DNA from: Acidobacteriaceae bacterium
Lineage (GTDB): Bacteria; Acidobacteriota; Terriglobia; Terriglobales; Acidobacteriaceae
DNA length: 10,187 nt
NCBI GenBank assembly: GCA_030044455.1
Contig: JASHVU010000663.1
Location: forward strand, 1-10,187
Direction: 5' to 3'
The notes under the pieces are model-generated. The model made no database searches and was not told the origin of the DNA. It worked only from the letters and a program-made list of their open reading frames with translations. The position numbers and the translations under genes are program-made. Below, piece after piece: positions 6,406-10,187 of the stretch (position 1 is the stretch's first letter; every line of letters starts with the position of its first letter).

Positions 6406-7098
6406 CTAGCTTACAACCACTGCCAGCAGGAACCCGTCGTATCCTTTTGCGCCCACGTTCTGCATCACGGTTGCGCTCAGCCGCGGCTCATGAGCGATCA
6501 GTTCCGCCATGCGCCGCGTGCCGACAATGTCAGGGTCTTTGCTCTTGCCATCGATCACCTTGCCGTCGCGCACCACATTGTCGACAACAATCGTCGTTCC
6601 CACGCGCGAGAGCCTCAGCGACCACTTTACGTACTCGGCATTTGATTGCTTGTCGGCATCGATAAAGATGAAGTCGAAGGGCCCGGCACCCTCATTCTCC
6701 AGCATGGGCAGAAGATGAAGCGCTGGTCCCATGCGCAGGTCTACGCGGTCGAGCACTCCGGCAGTTTTCAGGTTCTTGCGCGCCACTTCGGCGTGCCGGG
6801 GGCTGTATTCGAGCGTTACGATGCACCCGCCCACAGGCAGCGCACGCGCCATGCAGATGGTGGAATAGCCGCCCAGCGTGCCAATCTCAAGCACGCGCTT
6901 TGGCTGCGTCATCCGCACCAGGAGGTTGAGGTGTTGGCCCTGCAGAGGCGATACATCGATGGCTGGAAGCCCGGCCTTGCGGTTCGCCTTTGCAACTGCG
7001 TCAAGGTACTTGTCCGCAGGCGCGAGCAGCCCGCGAAAGTACTCGTCAACCGCGGTCCAAAGTTTTCTACCAGATTTGAGAGGCGCCATCCCGAGCAT
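6406..7098 (-). CDS. Class I SAM-dependent O-methyltransferase (family 3, caffeoyl-CoA/catechol type)
   Basis: The 230-residue protein carries the SAM-binding motif VLEIGTLGGYST (69-80), the acidic residue of motif II in VTLEYSP (94-100), and FDFIFIDADKQSN (141-153), whose Asp residues bind the metal in this family. VVDNVVRDGKV (171-181) follows. This matches the O-methyltransferase family 3 fold, whose members methylate catechol-like hydroxyls with a divalent metal; the actual substrate is unknown. An AAGGAG lies only 2 nt before ATG 7098, too close. The second in-frame ATG at 7089 is 11 nt from it and may be the true start, shortening the protein by three residues. It lies 107 bp downstream of the polyprenyl synthase on the same strand, so the two may be co-transcribed. 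A role in quinone modification is possible but unsupported, as quinone methylases are usually of another type. Confidence 0.88.
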   Translation of the reverse strand: MLGMAPLKSGRKLWTAVDEYFRGLLAPADKYLDAVAKANRKAGLPAIDVSPLQGQHLNLLVRMTQPKRVLEIGTLGGYSTICMARALPVGGCIVTLEYSPRHAEVARKNLKTAGVLDRVDLRMGPALHLLPMLENEGAGPFDFIFIDADKQSNAEYVKWSLRLSRVGTTIVVDNVVRDGKVIDGKSKDPDIVGTRRMAELIAHEPRLSATVMQNVGAKGYDGFLLAVVVS

Positions 7099-7205
7099 TT
7101 CTCCTTGTCACGTAAGCCGAAGCTGCGGATCTTCAGTGGCGATTCCCTCAAGGAATTGCTGTCCTGCACGTCGTCAAAAAGACAAATTTGAAGGGAAAAT
7201 GCGAC

Positions 7206-8195
7206 TTACTTCTCCCGCGCCACCACAAAGTCGGGAACCCACAAAAGGGCCCTCTTGAATTCGGTGTCGGCCAGGGGCGCCAGCGCATGGCGCGACTGTT
7301 CAGCGTAACGATCGGCCGCGGCCATTGCGTATTCCACCGATCCGTTGCGCTCCAGAATCTCCCTGATCTGCTGCCGGCTCACGTTCTCAAAACTGCGGTC
7401 GTCGAGCACGCGCTGAATCGCGCGGCGGTCAACGGCTGTTCCGTGATCGTGGGCGTGAACCACGGCAAGCGTCGCCTTGCCCTCGCGCAGATCGCTCGCT
7501 ACTGGCTTGCCCAGCACCTCTTCGGTAGCGGTCAAATCAAGTACATCGTCAACAATCTGGAAAGCCAGGCCTACCGCGCGACCATACGTCGCGAGGCTCG
7601 TTTCCTGGGCTTCAGTGGCGCCCGCCAGCACCGAACCCAGCCGCATCGAGACGGAAAAAAGACACGCCGTCTTGCGAAAGATGAGGTCGTAATACTCGGC
7701 TTCTGAGACGGCTTTGCCCAGCTTTTGAATCTGCAGCAACTCGCCTTCAACCATCTGCTGTGTAAGCCCGATGAGCAGATCCAGCACGCGCAGGTTTCTT
7801 TCTTCAAGCGCCACCTTGAAGGCCTGCATGTAAAGCCAGTCGCCGGCCAGCACGCATTTCTCGTTACCCCACGTGGTGTTGGCCGAGGGACGCCCACGCC
7901 GCGTGTCGGCGCCGTCGATAATGTCGTCGTGCACCAGCGTGGCAGTGTGCACCATCTCAACCACGGCGCCCAGCCTGATGGCGCTGTGCCCCTGGAAGCC
8001 GAACTGGTGCGCGGCCAGCAGCAGCAGCGAGGGCCTGATGCGCTTGCCGCCGCCCTCGCGAAGATATTCGGCAATCTCGGTAATCGTGCTTACGCTTGAA
8101 GCCGCGTCGCGCCCGAGCTCCTGCTCGATCGCCACCAGATCTTCCCGCAGCAGCTCAAAGATCTCCCGTGCCGATGCTATGGTGAATGTGCTCAA
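7206..8195 (-). CDS. Long-chain trans-polyprenyl diphosphate synthase
   Basis: This enzyme condenses isopentenyl diphosphate units into an all-trans prenyl chain, most likely the side chain of menaquinone. The 329-residue protein has GGGKRIRP (48-55), the first Asp-rich motif DDIID (90-94) followed by TRRGRPS, GDWLY (118-122), QMVEGELLQ (147-155) and the second Asp-rich motif DDVLD (216-220) after FQIV. The residue five positions before the first motif is Ala85, which leaves room for a long product as in IspB-type enzymes; exact chain length cannot be read. The start is TTG (8195-8193), with GGAG (minus strand, 8203-8200) 4 nt upstream; the nearby ATG at 8199 is out of frame. It lies 194 bp from yajQ, across a palindrome-rich spacer. 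Its isoprenoid substrates come from the pathway that dxr serves on the opposite strand. Confidence 0.92.
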   Translation of the reverse strand: MSTFTIASAREIFELLREDLVAIEQELGRDAASSVSTITEIAEYLREGGGKRIRPSLLLLAAHQFGFQGHSAIRLGAVVEMVHTATLVHDDIIDGADTRRGRPSANTTWGNEKCVLAGDWLYMQAFKVALEERNLRVLDLLIGLTQQMVEGELLQIQKLGKAVSEAEYYDLIFRKTACLFSVSMRLGSVLAGATEAQETSLATYGRAVGLAFQIVDDVLDLTATEEVLGKPVASDLREGKATLAVVHAHDHGTAVDRRAIQRVLDDRSFENVSRQQIREILERNGSVEYAMAAADRYAEQSRHALAPLADTEFKRALLWVPDFVVAREK

Positions 8196-8230
8196 TCATC
8201 TCCGATTCTAAGGCCTTCGATCGCAAATTG

Positions 8231-8294
8231 GCCCACCCGTTAGTGGGTCGGTTTGAAAGAGGCACCCCTCCGGGCATAAGCCCATGTTCCTCTT
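8231..8294. repeat. Palindrome-dense spacer between yajQ and the polyprenyl synthase
   Basis: Several hairpins lie close together. CCCAC (8232-8236) pairs with GTGGG (8243-8247). AAGAGG (8257-8262) pairs with CCTCTT (8289-8294). Inside the latter, GGGC (8272-8275) pairs with GCCC (8280-8283) around an ATAA tetraloop. With the REP-like copy at 8306-8325 this fills most of the 194-bp gap. No reading frame or obvious promoter is seen in it. Confidence 0.5.
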
Positions 8295-8300
8295 GCTGCC

Positions 8301-8331
8301 TTTTCGGCGCAGCTCAAGCCGCGCCCTTTCA
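8301..8331 (-). repeat. REP-like palindrome, copy 1 (minus strand)
   Basis: On the minus strand a GAAAGG-type lead (8330-8325) runs into a 9-bp stem whose arms are 8325-8317 and 8314-8306, with a 2-nt loop and one G-T wobble. The architecture, and much of the sequence (GAAAGGGC-CG-GCTT...), match the two copies at 9024-9057 and 9069-9102. It lies downstream of yajQ and could protect or end its transcript. Confidence 0.6.
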
Positions 8332-8389
8332 AAAGAATTCAAACTGACCAGGTACCGCCCATCCTCTCGGAATGGTGCGACCTTTTGGC

Positions 8390-8893
8390 TTAGTTCGTGC
8401 GATAGTTTGTGAATTGTAAATCCACACCCATATCCCTTGCCCGCAACATGGCAATAATCGATTGCAGCTCGTCGCGGTCTTTGCTTGAAACTCGCACCGT
8501 ATCGCCCTGGATCGAGGCCTGCGCCTTCTTCTTCGCATCCTTGATCAACTTCACGATCTCCTTGGCTTTTTCAATCGGAACGCCCTGTTGCAGGTCGATC
8601 TTTTGCCGCACGCTTTGGCCCGCGGCGGGCTCAATCTTCCCGTATGTAAGATTCTTGAGCGACACACCACGTTTCACCAGTTTTTGGCTAAGAATGTCTT
8701 TCACTGCCTCCAGTTTGTACTCGTTGGCTGACGCCAGTTGAATCTCCTTGTCGTCCTCGGCAAGCTTCACCTCGGAGTGCGAGTCCTTGAGGTCGAAGCG
8801 CTGGCGAATCTCTTTGAGCGCCTGGTCAATTGCATTGCGGACCTCTTGAATATCCACCTTGCTGACAATGTCGAATGAGTTGTCTTGTGCCAT
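8390..8893 (-). CDS. yajQ: YajQ family (UPF0234) nucleotide-binding protein
   Basis: The 167-residue protein opens with MAQDNSFDIVSKVDIQEVRNA and ends with GVDLQFTNYR, both diagnostic of YajQ. The blocks RFDLKDSHSEV, LVKRGVSLKNL, VRQKIDLQQGVP and KAQASIQGDTVRVSSKDRDELQ are all typical. Family members have two ferredoxin-like domains and bind nucleic acid or nucleotides; in Xanthomonas a homologue binds cyclic di-GMP. The frame stays open for another 33 codons upstream to a TTG at 8992, but those residues are encoded by a palindromic intergenic repeat, so ATG 8893 is preferred and gives the expected length. The ribosome binding site is weak (GAAAGAAACC). It is flanked on both sides by REP-like sequence. 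Confidence 0.93.
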   Translation of the reverse strand: MAQDNSFDIVSKVDIQEVRNAIDQALKEIRQRFDLKDSHSEVKLAEDDKEIQLASANEYKLEAVKDILSQKLVKRGVSLKNLTYGKIEPAAGQSVRQKIDLQQGVPIEKAKEIVKLIKDAKKKAQASIQGDTVRVSSKDRDELQSIIAMLRARDMGVDLQFTNYRTN

Positions 8894-8950
8894 ATTGGTT
8901 TCTTTCGTATTGCGTTGTGATTCGGGGATGGGCCGCCGCAATTCCCTCGC

Positions 8951-9020
8951 GCTGTCATCCTGAGCGAAGTCCGCCTCGGCGGACACTGTCAAAAGACCTG
9001 GACTTGTCCTTCGACTTGGT
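8951..9020. repeat. Intergenic repeat of the TGTCATCCTGAGCGAAG type with nested hairpin
   Basis: The stretch begins with TGTCATCCTGAGCGAAG (8953-8969), which I recall as a widely dispersed intergenic repeat in several bacterial phyla. It contains a perfect 7-bp hairpin, GTCCGCC (8969-8975) with GGCGGAC (8978-8984) around a TC loop. GTCCTTCGACTT (9006-9017) is the reverse complement of the AAGTCGAAGGAC often found in the same repeat class. The dispersed-repeat claim rests on memory; the hairpin is seen directly. Confidence 0.55.
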
Positions 9021-9023
9021 TTA

Positions 9024-9057
9024 GAAAGGTCACGACTTTAGTCGTGCGATAAACGGT
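9024..9057 (+). repeat. REP-like palindrome, copy 2
   Basis: GAAAGG is followed by a perfect stem CACGACT (9031-9037) / AGTCGTG (9040-9046) and then a TAAAC tail. It agrees with copy 3, 45 bp further on, at 28 of 34 positions, so the pair is a tandem array in the tatD-yajQ spacer. Confidence 0.7.
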
Positions 9058-9068
9058 GTTCCGGTTTT

Positions 9069-9102
9069 GAAAGGGCACGGCTTCAGTCGTGCCGTAAACA
9101 GT
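9069..9102 (+). repeat. REP-like palindrome, copy 3
   Basis: GAAAGG is followed by GGCACGGCT (9074-9082) / AGTCGTGCC (9085-9093), a 9-bp stem with one G-T wobble, then GTAAAC. Several substitutions relative to copy 2 leave the stem paired, which suggests the structure is kept. A run of six T follows at 9105-9110 on the plus strand. No plus-strand gene ends here, so it is unlikely to be a terminator for a gene. Confidence 0.7.
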
Positions 9103-9119
9103 CCTTTTTTGACGAATAA

Positions 9120-9135
9120 GCGGGCTTTGGCCCGC
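9120..9135. terminator. GC-rich hairpin downstream of tatD
   Basis: GCGGGC (9120-9125) and GCCCGC (9130-9135) form a perfect 6-bp stem with a 4-nt loop, 28 bp past the tatD stop on the minus strand. It is followed on that strand by TTATTCGTC rather than a clean T-run. It may act as a weak terminator or be another dispersed palindrome. Confidence 0.4.
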
Positions 9136-9162
9136 ACCGCGTCCTTACCAGTTTCCCACGTC

Positions 9163-9987
9163 TCACCCGGTCGGGAACAGCCGGAAAAAGTTTGCCGTCG
9201 TAGCCCCAGCCAGTTCCTCAACCCCCATTCCCATGGATGCCGCCACCACTGCCGCGGTCTCCACCACCATTGCCGGCTCGTTACGCTTGCCGCGGTTCTC
9301 GGCCGGAGCCAGCCATGGCGCATCGGTTTCGACAAGGATGCCGTCGAGCGGCATCTTCGCCGCCACGTCGCGCAGCGGCTGCGCTTTGGGATAGGTCACA
9401 TTCCCGGCAAACGACACCAGAAACCCCATGTCGAGCGAGCGGCGCGCTTCGTCGTATCCGGCGCCAAAACAGTGCATCACACCGCCTAATCCAGTTGGCC
9501 GCCAATGTTCTTCGAGCACGTCGAAAAGATCCTGCCACGCATCGGTCCCTTCCTTGGTTCCCCGGCAGTGGATGAGGATGGGACGCTTGCGCGCGGCTGC
9601 AACTTCGAGTTGCCGAATGAGCATCGCCCGCTGCAAATCGTGCGGCGCGCCCTCGTGATAATAGTCGAGACCGATTTCGCCGCAGGCAATCACTTCAGGC
9701 TCGGCTAGCAGTTCATCCAGCTTGGCCAGCACCGCATCGTCAATCTCCGGCGTTGAGTGCGGATAGACACCGGCGCTGGCAAAGAGCCGGGGCAGTTTGG
9801 CCCCAGCCTCGCGTTTCGCATTGAACTTACGGCATAGCTCGCGGGCCTGGTGCATCTCCGCCGGCCCCTCGCCAATGCCGATTGAAAGCACCGCGCCGAC
9901 GCCGGCCTCAAATGCGCGCTCCAGCATGGCTTGGCGATCGTCTGCATAGCGCGGGCTGTCTAAATGTGCGTGGGAATCAATGAGCAA
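9163..9987 (-). CDS. tatD: TatD-family metal-dependent hydrolase/DNase
   Basis: TatD proteins are cytoplasmic TIM-barrel metalloenzymes with DNase activity, 3'-5' exonuclease in E. coli. The 274-residue protein has all metal-binding positions: His6 and His8 in DSHAHLD, Glu104 in GEIGLDYY, His140 in ILIHCRG, His172 in MHCFGAG and Asp222 in VETDAPWLAP. GVYPH (73-77) is the usual GxHPH-type loop with Tyr in place of the first His. The length is slightly above the usual 255-265, with an insert near 50-67. The start is TTG (9987-9985): AGGAG on the minus strand (GGAG at 9997-9994) lies 6 nt upstream, while the ATG at 9992 is out of frame. It follows metG by 64 bp, the common metG-tatD arrangement. 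Confidence 0.95.
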   Translation of the reverse strand: MLIDSHAHLDSPRYADDRQAMLERAFEAGVGAVLSIGIGEGPAEMHQARELCRKFNAKREAGAKLPRLFASAGVYPHSTPEIDDAVLAKLDELLAEPEVIACGEIGLDYYHEGAPHDLQRAMLIRQLEVAAARKRPILIHCRGTKEGTDAWQDLFDVLEEHWRPTGLGGVMHCFGAGYDEARRSLDMGFLVSFAGNVTYPKAQPLRDVAAKMPLDGILVETDAPWLAPAENRGKRNEPAMVVETAAVVAASMGMGVEELAGATTANFFRLFPTG

Positions 9988-10051
9988 AGCATTCTCCTGC
10001 GTGTGCGCCTCGCTTCTCTGAGAGCCTAACGGAAGCTGCTCGACGCAGTCG

Positions 10052-10187
10052 CTACTTCAGCCTCGCACCCAGCGGCACATCCTCAAGGAATCCCGCCAGC
10101 ACCGGAGCGCCATCGGTGGGCAGCGAAGCCGCCAGCAGCATCCCATTCGACTCGAGCCCGCGCATCTTGCGCGGAGCGAGATTGGCC
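10052..10187 (-). CDS. metG: Methionyl-tRNA synthetase, C-terminal end (runs off right edge)
   Basis: The last 44 residues of a minus-strand gene are visible, ending in TAG at 10054-10052. ANLAPRKMRGLESNGMLLAAS matches the end of the EMAP/Trbp111-type tRNA-binding OB fold found at the C-terminus of many bacterial methionyl-tRNA synthetases, and the ending DVPLGARLK is also typical. MetG charges tRNA-Met in the cytoplasm; this appended domain helps dimerise and bind tRNA. The metG-tatD order supports the call. A free-standing tRNA-binding protein or the PheT N-terminal domain would be alternatives, but the motif and the neighbour fit MetG best. Confidence 0.85.
   Translation of the reverse strand, partial: ANLAPRKMRGLESNGMLLAASLPTDGAPVLAGFLEDVPLGARLK

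Noticed and set aside
9105..9110. Copy 3 stem plus T6 considered as an intrinsic terminator on the plus strand
   Set aside because: No plus-strand gene ends in this interval, and the T-run is not directly after the stem.
9024..9135. Tandem palindromes considered as a CRISPR array
   Set aside because: Only two similar units, 28/34 identical and 45 bp apart in step, with a different third hairpin; no uniform spacers and no cas genes nearby.

Overview
The window is a GC-rich bacterial chromosome segment, densely packed with housekeeping genes. Protein-level resemblance suggests Acidobacteriota (Terriglobia-like): a zinc-ribbon/XRE regulator, the uppS-cdsA-dxr-rseP order, and short REP-like palindromes of the GAAAGG-CACG-(A/G)CT type. 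The phylum call is inference from memory of such proteins, not from a search. At least four of the genes start with TTG (uppS, dxr, the polyprenyl synthase and tatD). There are no rRNA or tRNA genes, CRISPR arrays, insertion sequences or phage genes. No gap between genes exceeds 300 bp.

Layout. Bases 1-266 (minus) hold the N-terminal part of an HD-domain hydrolase, running off the left edge. It is divergent from an XRE-family regulator with a cysteine-rich N-terminus (458-997, plus). A perfect 7-6-7 bp inverted repeat lies between them. A plus-strand envelope and isoprenoid block follows: uppS (1230-2063), cdsA (2124-2954), dxr (3128-4285), rseP (4404-5837) and a YbgC-like hotdog thioesterase (5942-6370). 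Convergent to it on the minus strand, reading from the right edge, are the metG 3' end (10052-10187), tatD (9163-9987), yajQ (8390-8893), a long-chain polyprenyl diphosphate synthase (7206-8195) and a family-3 O-methyltransferase (6406-7098).

Functionally, Dxr makes MEP for isoprenoid precursors, UppS and the polyprenyl synthase draw on the resulting prenyl diphosphates for the undecaprenyl carrier and probably the quinone tail, and CdsA makes CDP-diacylglycerol for phospholipids. RseP is a membrane site-2 protease. The window therefore concentrates membrane-lipid and envelope functions.

The least ordinary material lies between genes. It includes a heptamer-built AGCT/CTAG inverted repeat before dxr that also supplies its ribosome binding site, a cluster of seven GATC sites after rseP, and three copies of a REP-like palindrome plus other hairpins around yajQ. 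I see no convincing new multi-gene system; the repeats and the HD/XRE divergon are the best leads.
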